From: JAYZBC01 sp036339375 | GTDB lineage: Bacteria; Pseudomonadota; Alphaproteobacteria; MPNO01; UBA2964 | Length of the DNA stretch: 18,720 nt | Direction: 5' to 3' | Assembly (NCBI GenBank): GCA_036339375.1 | Contig: JAYZBC010000022.1 | Coordinates: 1-18,720, forward strand | In this document: piece after piece, positions 1 through 7,536 of the stretch | How positions within the stretch are numbered: the stretch's first letter is position 1 | Layout: every line of letters begins with the position of its first letter | The notes under the pieces: model-generated | What the model saw: only the letters and a program-made list of their open reading frames with translations | Told to the model about the DNA's origin: nothing | The model's database searches: none | Program-made: the position numbers and the translations under genes

Positions 1-864
1 TAGGCGTGTCCCGAGTTCGAGGGGAATTACGTCCGCAACAGTAAACCTCAAATTTTTGGCACCGCGGTCAATCATACGTTGTGTCGTATGATAGTTCATG
101 GCACAAGCGATTGGATATTCCCCAGCTGCTACCTTTTGAGCTATAGAACCCTGCCCTTGAACTATGACAACTTTATTCTTGACCATATCCTTAAGCCATT
201 GGATATGCCGTTTTCTTTGTTTTGTATCATATTGGAATGCGTGAAGTTTGTTTCGGGAATCTATCAGGACCCTACCCTTCCACATTGAGTTCGTGCAAGC
301 ATCCCAAGTCTTCGGTTCTTTTCCTTTTGGCACCAATTTAGCATTATACGCATTTCCTCTGACCAGGCCCGCACTCGAGAGGTACCAGCCATCTGGCGAA
401 TAGGCTAAGTCACTAATCTCTGGTGATCCGGAAGGCCTGGATTTGTTCAGCTCACGGTAATCAAAGATAGGCTTAATAAAGGCTCCAGCATCTCTATATT
501 GTTTCTGCATTTCACCAGCCACATGCATGATATCGTAAGGTGGATTTTGCCCTTGTTTCCAGGAAATTAAAAAACGGCCGAATGGGCCAATTCCTCTTTC
601 GCGTTTATATTTAATGCTCTTAACGAAAGGAAATGCCTTTTTAAAGGCAGGTAAAATTTTCTTTGTATCTCTTCCAGGCCAATCGAGAGACATCCTAATT
701 TTTCCGCCCACTTTTCCCATCTCGGCTTTTGCCATTGAAACTAACTTATCGTAAGGATCTTTTGCCATCGATGGTTGCGCACTAACAACTGCCAATATGA
801 GAGCGACGTGCAAACCCGCAACTAAACCTCCGGTTCGCATTTTTTGCTTCCTTTTGTTAGTCAT
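1..864 (-). CDS. ABC transporter periplasmic substrate-binding protein, Fe3+-type family (partial, runs off left edge)
   Basis: An open frame of 288 codons runs from ATG at 864 off the left edge with no stop, so the C-terminus is missing. AGGAGG lies 8 bases before that ATG, and a second in-frame ATG (840) lacks such a site. The N-terminus is an export signal: basic MTNKRKQK, a hydrophobic stretch, then a likely cleavage after PSMA (about residue 31). The mature part resembles family-1 solute-binding proteins of the FbpA/AfuA kind: a segment PYDIMHVAGEMQ, the order PKTWDACTNSMWKGRVLIDS (compare the W-KG-I-D motif of iron binders), and AAGEYPIACAMNY later. It would deliver a ligand to an ABC permease; permease and ATPase genes must lie outside. 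Iron is one possibility, but many relatives bind organic acids or phosphonates, so the ligand is unknown. It follows the cupin and Rieske genes with a 61-base gap on the same strand. Confidence 0.85.
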   Translation of the reverse strand, partial: MTNKRKQKMRTGGLVAGLHVALILAVVSAQPSMAKDPYDKLVSMAKAEMGKVGGKIRMSLDWPGRDTKKILPAFKKAFPFVKSIKYKRERGIGPFGRFLISWKQGQNPPYDIMHVAGEMQKQYRDAGAFIKPIFDYRELNKSRPSGSPEISDLAYSPDGWYLSSAGLVRGNAYNAKLVPKGKEPKTWDACTNSMWKGRVLIDSRNKLHAFQYDTKQRKRHIQWLKDMVKNKVVIVQGQGSIAQKVAAGEYPIACAMNYHTTQRMIDRGAKNLRFTVADVIPLELGTRL

Positions 865-925
865 GTAGTTTTCCTCCTCTGTGTATTTTTTATTTATTGT
901 ACAGTTTTTGTTTTCGTCTAAGTCT

Positions 926-1243
926 TCATTTTGAGCGACCTTCGGCGTAGCGTAATACCGTCGCATCTTTAGAAACTTGAGTTGGCCCATATTCTGTATT
1001 TTTGTCGATAAAAATACATGATCCAGGGCCACAGATCTGATCGCCAAAAAATACCTCCCCCTCAAGAACGTAAAACATTTCGTTAAAAGGATGGGAATGC
1101 ACAGGTATGTCCGTTTCCGGACCCCAATGTCTAATCATGATTGTAGGCTCTCCTTCACCTTTGCTGTGGTGTAGGAATTTTGTAAAACCATGGCCGGACT
1201 TAACAAGTTCGGTGTCGCTTTCATGCACAGTATAGACAGCCAT
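926..1243 (-). CDS. small single-domain cupin protein
   Basis: A 105-residue protein consisting of one cupin_2 barrel. The first cupin motif is clear in HSHPFNEMFYVLEGEV (residues 49-64), giving probable metal ligands His49, His51 and Glu55. In the second motif the usual histidine position appears to hold Tyr85 (IDKNTEYGP), so the metal site would be incomplete or altered. The start ATG has GGAG eight bases upstream. It sits 66 bases downstream of the Rieske oxygenase gene and 61 bases before the substrate-binding protein gene, all on the same strand, suggesting a shared transcript. Stand-alone cupins next to oxygenases can be dioxygenases, isomerases or ligand-binding accessory proteins; the reaction cannot be named here. 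Confidence 0.85.
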   Translation of the reverse strand: MAVYTVHESDTELVKSGHGFTKFLHHSKGEGEPTIMIRHWGPETDIPVHSHPFNEMFYVLEGEVFFGDQICGPGSCIFIDKNTEYGPTQVSKDATVLRYAEGRSK

Positions 1244-1309
1244 TTTTTTCTCCGTTCAAACTACGCCTTTTCCATTTTTCAAATGCCTACCAAATCCCAA
1301 TGCATCCTC

Positions 1310-2533
1310 TTAAAGTGTATTGGCGCCCTCCAAGGGTGCATTTTGTTCATTTTCAGAAATCCATTTTTCATAAGCGGTAATTGTAATGACCTCGTTTTTC
1401 TTGGGGTCACGAATAATTCCTTTAGGATCCTTGCCTGCGGCAACCTTTTCCATTTCACGTAAATACATCTGCCTTAACATAATGATTCCTTCGTCTATTA
1501 CCGATGACAAATTCTCATTTTCTCTGTCTGATACTGGTCCGATGCTATCGATCACCATTCCGTCCTCTATCATGTGTAGAGGCGGAATATTGTAACCTAA
1601 AACCGGCTCTTCAGAAGTTTTGTACTCTTTAAATGGCTCAAACACTGGAGCGCTTGGTTTCCATCTTTCGGTAAAAGGATCACCCTCAAAACGGGCAGGA
1701 TTGTCCGCCGGTTTAAACCGAGACCTCATTAATAACGTATGCGTTTCATCGATCGGCACACTCCATCTAGCAGCAGAAAGTGCGGTTCCACTCTGGCGCC
1801 CGGAAAGATATCTGCCACCACTACCGCCGCAACTTATGCCTGGCATCAACAGATGATGTTCGCGGTAGTTGAGTTTGTCGGTATTCTTAGGTCTTCGGAG
1901 TGCTTTATATACAAGTCCAAGCTCGGTTTCTTCAAAACCCAAATTTGGTTCAGTGCTTCGGAGATCAGGCCAAGCACCACCGTGAGTAAAACTAACATGT
2001 ACAGGGTCCAAACCATTTTCAACGCATTGCAACCAGTTACAGTTCTGAAACCCTTGAATTGTGATATAAATTTCTCCGTCTCCTGCTAAGAAGTCATAAC
2101 GCGGCAACAATGGTGCAGGCTGAGGCCCAAGGTATGTAAATACAAAGCCACCCAACTCTTCTGTCGGATAAGCCAGATGATCAATTTCTTCTTTGAGTTT
2201 GCTATCCTCAGGTTCACCCGGAATTTCAAGTACATTTCCATCAGTGTCGAGTAACCATCCGTGATAACGGCAGCGTAAGCCTAAGGCCTCCACATTACCC
2301 AAGCACATATTTGCACGGCGATGGGGACAAAGGGCTCCAATCACACCTGCTTTACCTTTTCCATCCCTGAAAAGAACGAGTTCTTCACCCAAAATTTTGA
2401 TAAAAGTTGGTTTGTCTTTTAAATGTTCCGAAAACCCCACCGGCCACCAATAACGGCGAAGAAACTCGCCCATCGGAGTTTTGGCTTTTACTTGTGTGAG
2501 TAATTCATTTTCGTCTTTGTTTGTCTTGTACAA
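1310..2533 (-). CDS. Rieske non-heme iron oxygenase, alpha subunit (phthalate 4,5-dioxygenase / demethylase-like)
   Basis: A 407-residue terminal oxygenase. The Rieske [2Fe-2S] site is CPH (Cys69, His71) and CRYH (Cys88, His91), a C-X-H-X16-C-X2-H pattern. The mononuclear iron site is in NGLDPVHVSFTH, with Asp176 as bridging residue and His179 and His184 as ligands. The N-terminal TPMGEFLRRYWWPVGF matches the Pht3-like branch, which includes ring dioxygenases and O- or N-demethylating monooxygenases. Start: TTG at 2533 with GGAGG six bases upstream; an ATG at 2537 is out of frame, and the next in-frame ATG (codon 21) falls inside the conserved TPMGE block. A reductase partner must supply electrons, but none is encoded in the window. 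It lies between the crotonase and cupin genes on the same strand. The substrate is unknown; an N- or O-methyl compound is attractive given the C1 genes nearby, but that is inference. Confidence 0.92.
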   Translation of the reverse strand: MYKTNKDENELLTQVKAKTPMGEFLRRYWWPVGFSEHLKDKPTFIKILGEELVLFRDGKGKAGVIGALCPHRRANMCLGNVEALGLRCRYHGWLLDTDGNVLEIPGEPEDSKLKEEIDHLAYPTEELGGFVFTYLGPQPAPLLPRYDFLAGDGEIYITIQGFQNCNWLQCVENGLDPVHVSFTHGGAWPDLRSTEPNLGFEETELGLVYKALRRPKNTDKLNYREHHLLMPGISCGGSGGRYLSGRQSGTALSAARWSVPIDETHTLLMRSRFKPADNPARFEGDPFTERWKPSAPVFEPFKEYKTSEEPVLGYNIPPLHMIEDGMVIDSIGPVSDRENENLSSVIDEGIIMLRQMYLREMEKVAAGKDPKGIIRDPKKNEVITITAYEKWISENEQNAPLEGANTL

Positions 2534-2539
2534 GCATAA

Positions 2540-2544
2540 CCTCC
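2540..2544 (-). promoter_or_regulatory. strong ribosome binding site fixing a TTG start for the Rieske gene
   Basis: On the - strand GGAGG ends six bases before TTG at 2533. The ATG between them (2537-2535) is only two bases from the site and in another frame. Together with the conserved N-terminus of the protein this decides for the TTG start. Confidence 0.7.
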
Positions 2545-2592
2545 ATTGACAAATTTTAAGACCAAGAAACTGTTTTTTGTATTACATATTTT

Positions 2593-2609
2593 CCCTAATT
2601 ATCATAGGG
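2593..2609. repeat. short inverted repeat upstream of the Rieske gene
   Basis: CCCTA and TAGGG arms of five bases surround a 7-base AT-rich centre, 60-76 bases upstream of the TTG start. It lies in the 154-base gap between the crotonase and Rieske genes. An operator is possible, but the arms are short enough to arise by chance. Nothing else is recognisable in this gap, and no convincing promoter was found there. Confidence 0.25.
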
Positions 2610-2687
2610 TTATTGTTTAAAACCTGCCACTGACTATATTTTGTCGATCATTTTCTATAAACGTTTGCCCCGGTTCACTTGCAAATG

Positions 2688-3500
2688 TCAAACGGAATCC
2701 GGCTTAATATAATTCATTCTCCCACCACCTTTTTGGGATTTAAGATAGCCGTCAACATGTCCAGTGGGGTCGGCATAAGTGCGCAAACGGTGACTAAGAT
2801 ATTCGTCTGTTCGGAGCGAAATATCATATGGCGAATCCATAGCAGCCTGCGCCGAAAGTTTGGCATGCTCCAGCGCCGCAGGATGACGTGAAGCAATTTC
2901 TTTGCTCAGAGCATTAACAGATTTTTTCAGAATTGCTTTTGGGACAACGTGTGATACAAGACCGACTTGGGCTGCTTCCAAGCCCGAAAGGTTTGTCCCT
3001 GTTAACTGGACACGAAATGCAATTTTCGCTGGTATTCCCGATTGAAACAACGTGGGGGTAGCAACAGCACCATAACTCCCGCGTATGATTTCAGGCATTC
3101 CAAGCTTTGCGTCTTCAGCGGCAATTGCTAATTCACAACCGTTAACTAAAACCAAGCCCCCACCCAAGCAAAATCCCTGTACAGCCGCTATTGTGATTTG
3201 GGGACAACTCCTGAGTAGGGAGAGCAACTCTCGTAGATCACTCTGATCCCAACGCTGTGGAGTTTTACTGCGGGTTCTGCCTAATTCGTGAAGATCCATA
3301 CCCGCACAAAATGTATCGCCAGCCCCGGAAATAATAATACACCGAACGTCCCGATTGTCCCGAATTTCATACAAAGCGCCAAGAAGTTCATCCATGAGTG
3401 CTTGATTGAGAGCATTTTTCTTTTCTGGACGGTTAAGGGTCAGTCGCGCAATTCTGTCTTTTTTTGACACTTGTTTTAAAATCAATTTTTGTTTTTTCAA
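2688..3500 (-). CDS. enoyl-CoA hydratase/isomerase (crotonase) family protein
   Basis: A 270-residue crotonase-fold protein. The oxyanion-hole segments are FCAGMDL (residues 64-70) and GFCLGGG (109-115). Aligning GGG with rat mitochondrial enoyl-CoA hydratase, the second catalytic Glu (Glu164 in rat) is present as Glu137 in GMPEI, but the position of the first (Glu144) holds Val117. The protein is thus more likely an isomerase, a dehydratase or another CoA-thioester enzyme than a classical two-Glu hydratase. Start: TTG at 3500, preceded by GGGAGAG at 3507-3513 and an in-frame TAG at 3515-3513, so no longer form exists; the first internal ATG would delete the first beta strand. It is 120 bases downstream of soxG and 154 bases upstream of the Rieske gene, all one strand. 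The substrate is unknown, but a CoA-linked step for the Rieske product is plausible. Confidence 0.9.
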   Translation of the reverse strand: MKKQKLILKQVSKKDRIARLTLNRPEKKNALNQALMDELLGALYEIRDNRDVRCIIISGAGDTFCAGMDLHELGRTRSKTPQRWDQSDLRELLSLLRSCPQITIAAVQGFCLGGGLVLVNGCELAIAAEDAKLGMPEIIRGSYGAVATPTLFQSGIPAKIAFRVQLTGTNLSGLEAAQVGLVSHVVPKAILKKSVNALSKEIASRHPAALEHAKLSAQAAMDSPYDISLRTDEYLSHRLRTYADPTGHVDGYLKSQKGGGRMNYIKPDSV

Positions 3501-3506
3501 CTTTAA

Positions 3507-3513
3507 CTCTCCC
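3507..3513 (-). promoter_or_regulatory. ribosome binding site for the TTG-started crotonase gene
   Basis: GGGAGAG on the - strand ends six bases before TTG at 3500. An in-frame stop codon overlaps its first base, so this TTG is the furthest upstream start possible. Confidence 0.55.
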
Positions 3514-3620
3514 TAAATTTTTGACTGTTGCAAATATCCAGATTTTCACTCCGATACCATTGTTTTCTTATATTTAATAAAACCAAATACACTCTACAAA
3601 CATCCGTTCAAGGAATTTCA

Positions 3621-4238
3621 TTAATCCTGCGGAAGAGGCCCTTTCACCACGTAACCGAATGGCAATGCCGTTTGACAAATCAATTCCACTAAACTGGCAC
3701 TCCAGGTATAGGGTATAAACAAATTAAAACTGGGACCTTTTAATCCATCCAGCCGTCTGTAGAGCATAACGGGCACAGAGTGAATAGCGGTGAGTACAAA
3801 ACATTGTCCCGGAAAACTCTCATTATTTAAATCAACCGAGATGAGCCTTGCAAGCAAGTCTGGAACTTTAACCCCTTCTAATTGAATAATTGTGCGTGCG
3901 TGTGAAAGGTCAAGAAATGACAGACTATTTGTATCTGCTAACGATTTGATTGTGTTCCACTCAAAAGCACCAGAGCTCCAAACCAATATCCTTTCTGGTC
4001 CAACCCGAAAAACAGTTTTTTCTTTGGCTATTTGTGCCTTACTGAAAGTACCGAGTTCTGAAAACCCTAAAACAGAAAGCAACTTTTGTATTTTTTTCTC
4101 AAAATTGTCGGGCCAACCGCTAATTTGAGTGAAAGAAACTAGAGGTATTTCTTTCAGAATAATTGGGGGGGCTTTTTGTTCTGACCCAAACCATCCCGCC
4201 TTTAATTGAAAATTAACAGCAGAACGAAGCTTAACCAT
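3621..4238 (-). CDS. soxG: sarcosine oxidase gamma subunit family (likely N-methylglutamate dehydrogenase subunit)
   Basis: About 205 residues, beginning MVKLRSAVNF. An upstream in-frame ATG at 4280 would add 14 residues, but the ATG at 4238 is preceded by AAGGAG nine bases away, and its reading frame overlaps the end of soxA by eight bases, the usual arrangement for coupled translation. SoxG features are FLDLSHARTIIQLEG in the middle and FNLFIPYTWSASLVELI near the end, typical of this small subunit related to the folate-binding aminomethyltransferase fold. In the heterotetramer SoxG packs against the alpha subunit. It is the last gene of the B-D-A-G set. In NMG-pathway methylotrophs the homologous set is called mgdABCD; the position beside mgsABC-gmaS favours that role here. 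The sequence alone cannot separate the two. Confidence 0.9.
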   Translation of the reverse strand: MVKLRSAVNFQLKAGWFGSEQKAPPIILKEIPLVSFTQISGWPDNFEKKIQKLLSVLGFSELGTFSKAQIAKEKTVFRVGPERILVWSSGAFEWNTIKSLADTNSLSFLDLSHARTIIQLEGVKVPDLLARLISVDLNNESFPGQCFVLTAIHSVPVMLYRRLDGLKGPSFNLFIPYTWSASLVELICQTALPFGYVVKGPLPQD

Positions 4239-7200
4239 TTTGTCGTTCTCCTTGAGGATCAAAAAAATGTGGAGAAACAACCCGCAGGGAAAAATTTTTG
4301 TTTTCTAAAAAATCAACACTTTGAATTTTTTCTCCTAGTCGATCATTTCCACGGATCAAGAAGCCTAAACCAATAAATTTATTTAGTGCTGGTGACCATG
4401 TAACGGAGGATACAAATCCCTCGCCGTGTCCAGCAGTTGGTGTGTTTTCGGAGAAAAGTAACATCCCAGGTTTTAACTGCTGATTTTTCTGAATAACCTC
4501 TAGGCCTACTAAAATTTGTTGAGACTGATCATTCAAGAGGGGACGTTGGCGAAGAACTGATCCAACATATTGTTTGTTTTTATTGGCTAAACGTTCTAGA
4601 CCAAGATTGCATAATGTATTGCGGCCGTCCAATTCTGGAGCCGATACGTGTCCCTTTTCAATACGCAAAGTTCCCATCGCTTCAGTACCATAAGGGATTA
4701 ATTTAAAAGACTTTCCCTTTTGGATTAATTTGTCCCAAATTATTTGGCCCCAGCCAGAACCAACATAAATTTCATAGGCCAGCTCTCCTGAAAAACTCAT
4801 CCTATGAAGACGAATAGGGATTTCTCCAATTTTTGTTTCTGTGAGGGCCATGTTAGGTAAAGCTTCACTTCTTAAGTCACATCCTATTGTTACCTCCTGC
4901 AACAACTGCCTAGACTTTGGTCCAGCTACAGCAATAGCAGCCCATTGATCAGTGACACTTGTAAGGTGAACTTTTAAGTTGGGCCAAGAGGTTTGTAACA
5001 AAAACTCCAGGTGGGAAAGGACAGAGCCTGCATTCGCTGTTGTCGTGGACATGAAATAATCAAATTCCCCGAGGCGTGCTGTTGTACCATCGTCCAGCAC
5101 TAAACCGTCCTCCCTTAACATTACACCGTATCGTATGCGTCCTACCTTCAGTCTCTTAAAATTATTTGCATACACTCGGTTTAAAAATTCACTTGCGTCC
5201 GGACCCTGTACAGAAATCTTTCCTAAAGTCGATACATCCACCAATCCAACATGTTTCCGTATATGTTCGGCCTCGCGAATATAGGCTTCTTTCAGACCCT
5301 CATCTTTAGCAGGATAAAACCAAGGCCGTTGCCAAGGACCCACTGCAATAAATTTTGCACCAATTTTTACATGCCAATCATGAATTGGGCTTACACGAGT
5401 AGGAGCAAATTTTTTGCCTCGTCTCTCAGCAGCCATAGCCCCAAAAGATATAGGGGTATAGGGCGGCCGAAATGTTGTAATACCGATATCACTAATCTTT
5501 CCTCCCTGGAGCTCAGCCATCCGGGCAAGGGTGTTAATGTTGGAGGTTTTTCCCTGATCTGTGGCCATACCTGATGTCGTGTAACGTTTCGTATGTTCTA
5601 CTGATCGCATGCCCTCCAAATCAGCGAGATCAATATCACCAATAGTTGTGTCATGTTGAAAATCTACAAAAGCTTTTCCCTCTTTATTGGAATGAATTCC
5701 AATACCTAACCCCCGGATTAAACCAGCACCCAGAGTTGTGGAAAACGGTGATGCTGGTATGGGGAATACAGTACCGGGATTATTTTTATGACCGCAGAAA
5801 TTCGCAGCCTTTACGCCAGCGGAAAACCAGGCTTCACTAGGATTTTTGTTTCTAAAGGTTGGCGACACTAACCCCACACAGGAAAAATTTTCCAAATTAT
5901 CAACGTCAGGAAAAAAAGCTCCCCTAGATTGATTAAAAATTGGTTTGTAACCAAGCTGACTCCATAAATTTAGATTAGGCGCCCAACCCCCAGAAATAGC
6001 GAGTAAATCCACCTGTATTGTTATCATTTTAGGAAATGAAGAGTGAGGTTTGTCTTGTGTAAGGGCAATATCAACCTCTTTCAAACTACGGAGGCCTCGC
6101 GCTCTTATTACGGAATAACCAATAAAGGTTTCAACGCCACTAGCATCGAGTAATTTTTTAACATCAGAATTTATTTTGGACCCTGAATAAACAAGTGAAA
6201 CCCTGGCTCCCACGAGGGCTAAATCGTGGGCCGTAACAAAGGCACTCCAATTATTTGTAGCAACAACAACTTTTTTGCCTGTCAAAATCCCATACCGGTG
6301 AAGATAAACTCGGGTGGAGTTGGCTAACATCACTCCCGGAAGGTCGTTGTTTTCAAAAACCAGAGGTTGTTCAATTGCCCCGCTTGCTAAGATGGTTGTT
6401 TTGGCACGGAGAAGATGAAATCGCTGCCGAGGTTGATAGGGGGGAGGCTCTGCTACGTGGTCCCATACACGTTCGAGAATTCCGTATACACCTTTTTGAT
6501 AAGCAGAAAAAACTGTGCTCCTGGTTAAAAGGAGAACATTTTTCAGTGATGTTAATTCTTTTAAAATTAATGTAAGCCATTCGGCGTGCTCACCGTTACA
6601 AGGCTCATTTAAAATGGTGCCACCATTCAAAAAATCCTGTTCTGCCAAAATTACCCTGGCCCCTGAACGTCCAGCAGCTAAAGCCGCGCAAAGGCCGGCT
6701 GGGCCCGAGCCGATGACAAGGACATCAGCATATGAATTGATCTTTTCATATGAATCTGGGTCCAACTCACTAACTGGACGACCCATGCCTGCTGCCCTTC
6801 GGATGTATTTCTCCCAAAACATCCAGCCGGAAGTACCCGGCCCCGAACCCATAAAGGTTTTATAATAAAAACCTGCGGGTAAAAATCGCGAGAAAAAGTT
6901 GTTAAGGACACCAAAATCAAGGGCCAAAGTAGGCCAACAATTTTGGCTTTCCGCTTCCAAACCCTCATATACTTCGATTACAGTAGCCCGTGTGTTGGGC
7001 TCCGCTCGCCCCTTTTTCCTCAGATTAACCAGAGCATTCGGCTCCTCTACCCCGGCTGACATTATTCCCCTTGGTCGGTGGTATTTAAAACTGCGCCCTA
7101 CAATTTTTTTTCCATTGGCGAGAAAGGCGGAGGCTAATGTATCACCAGGATAAGCTTCAATGTTACTTCCATCAAATTTTATCGAAAATGCTTTCCCCCG

Positions 7201-7245
7201 ATCTATCCGTCCACCTTTTGGTAATCTGTTGGGTTGTTTTTTCAT
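4231..7245 (-). CDS. soxA: sarcosine oxidase alpha subunit family (likely N-methylglutamate dehydrogenase large subunit)
   Basis: A full-length SoxA of 1004 residues. In order: an N-terminal ferredoxin-like segment (about 20-90, YPGDTLASAFLANG ... RSFKYHRPRG) lacking cluster cysteines, as is normal for this family; a dinucleotide-binding domain with VIGSGPAG at 177-184; the conserved linker ERRGK (607-611); and a C-terminal aminomethyltransferase (GcvT-like) domain from about 620 that takes the C1 unit onto tetrahydrofolate. The signature HTKRYTTSGMATDQGKTSN (551-569) is characteristic of SoxA. Its ATG overlaps the soxD stop by one base (TAATG) and its end overlaps soxG by eight. Sarcosine oxidase produces glycine and 5,10-methylene-THF; the same chemistry on N-methylglutamate would give glutamate, which fits the adjoining mgs and gmaS genes. 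Confidence 0.96.
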   Translation of the reverse strand: MKKQPNRLPKGGRIDRGKAFSIKFDGSNIEAYPGDTLASAFLANGKKIVGRSFKYHRPRGIMSAGVEEPNALVNLRKKGRAEPNTRATVIEVYEGLEAESQNCWPTLALDFGVLNNFFSRFLPAGFYYKTFMGSGPGTSGWMFWEKYIRRAAGMGRPVSELDPDSYEKINSYADVLVIGSGPAGLCAALAAGRSGARVILAEQDFLNGGTILNEPCNGEHAEWLTLILKELTSLKNVLLLTRSTVFSAYQKGVYGILERVWDHVAEPPPYQPRQRFHLLRAKTTILASGAIEQPLVFENNDLPGVMLANSTRVYLHRYGILTGKKVVVATNNWSAFVTAHDLALVGARVSLVYSGSKINSDVKKLLDASGVETFIGYSVIRARGLRSLKEVDIALTQDKPHSSFPKMITIQVDLLAISGGWAPNLNLWSQLGYKPIFNQSRGAFFPDVDNLENFSCVGLVSPTFRNKNPSEAWFSAGVKAANFCGHKNNPGTVFPIPASPFSTTLGAGLIRGLGIGIHSNKEGKAFVDFQHDTTIGDIDLADLEGMRSVEHTKRYTTSGMATDQGKTSNINTLARMAELQGGKISDIGITTFRPPYTPISFGAMAAERRGKKFAPTRVSPIHDWHVKIGAKFIAVGPWQRPWFYPAKDEGLKEAYIREAEHIRKHVGLVDVSTLGKISVQGPDASEFLNRVYANNFKRLKVGRIRYGVMLREDGLVLDDGTTARLGEFDYFMSTTTANAGSVLSHLEFLLQTSWPNLKVHLTSVTDQWAAIAVAGPKSRQLLQEVTIGCDLRSEALPNMALTETKIGEIPIRLHRMSFSGELAYEIYVGSGWGQIIWDKLIQKGKSFKLIPYGTEAMGTLRIEKGHVSAPELDGRNTLCNLGLERLANKNKQYVGSVLRQRPLLNDQSQQILVGLEVIQKNQQLKPGMLLFSENTPTAGHGEGFVSSVTWSPALNKFIGLGFLIRGNDRLGEKIQSVDFLENKNFSLRVVSPHFFDPQGERQNG

Positions 7246-7520
7246 TACTCACCCTCAACCCGTCTTTCGCTTGCGAGCTCAATACGTATAATTTCATTTG
7301 TCAGTGTATTCCTTTCTGCAACTAACCAATATCGGCAACCTCCGACATGTTGCCAATATTCAGAATGCACACCCGCCGGGTTTTCACGAACAAAAACAAA
7401 ATCGTACCAATTTTGTTCATTTTCATCATTTAATTTTGGTCTAATTTTTGATGCGTCTCCACCGTATGAGAACTCAGTTTCATCGCGAAGACCACAGACG
7501 GGACAATCAATTCTTAACAT
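7245..7520 (-). CDS. soxD: sarcosine oxidase delta subunit family (zinc-binding small subunit)
   Basis: A 91-residue protein with all features of SoxD: Cys6 and Cys9 in CPVC, and His58 and Cys62 in HVGGC, the four positions that hold structural zinc in known tetrameric sarcosine oxidases. The family motif ENPAGVHSEYWQH precedes them. Length is normal. It starts 17 bases after the end of soxB with a rather distant AAAGGAA (about 12 bases to ATG), and its stop overlaps the start of soxA by one base, so translation of B, D and A is probably coupled. Identification is firm; whether the complex oxidises sarcosine or N-methylglutamate depends on context. Confidence 0.94.
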   Translation of the reverse strand: MLRIDCPVCGLRDETEFSYGGDASKIRPKLNDENEQNWYDFVFVRENPAGVHSEYWQHVGGCRYWLVAERNTLTNEIIRIELASERRVEGE

Positions 7521-7536
7521 TTACAAAAAATTTCCT

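Noticed and set aside
79..288. A 69-residue + strand protein at the left edge.
   Set aside because: It is antisense to the substrate-binding protein gene, whose frame, signal peptide and ribosome site are convincing.
6375..6865. Open frames on the + strand inside soxA.
   Set aside because: They are antisense to a strongly conserved gene, have no ribosome sites and no recognisable protein features.
4231..7245. SoxA annotated as a 2Fe-2S protein because of its ferredoxin-like N-terminus.
   Set aside because: The segment has no cluster-binding cysteines, which is normal for SoxA; the fold is kept without the cluster.
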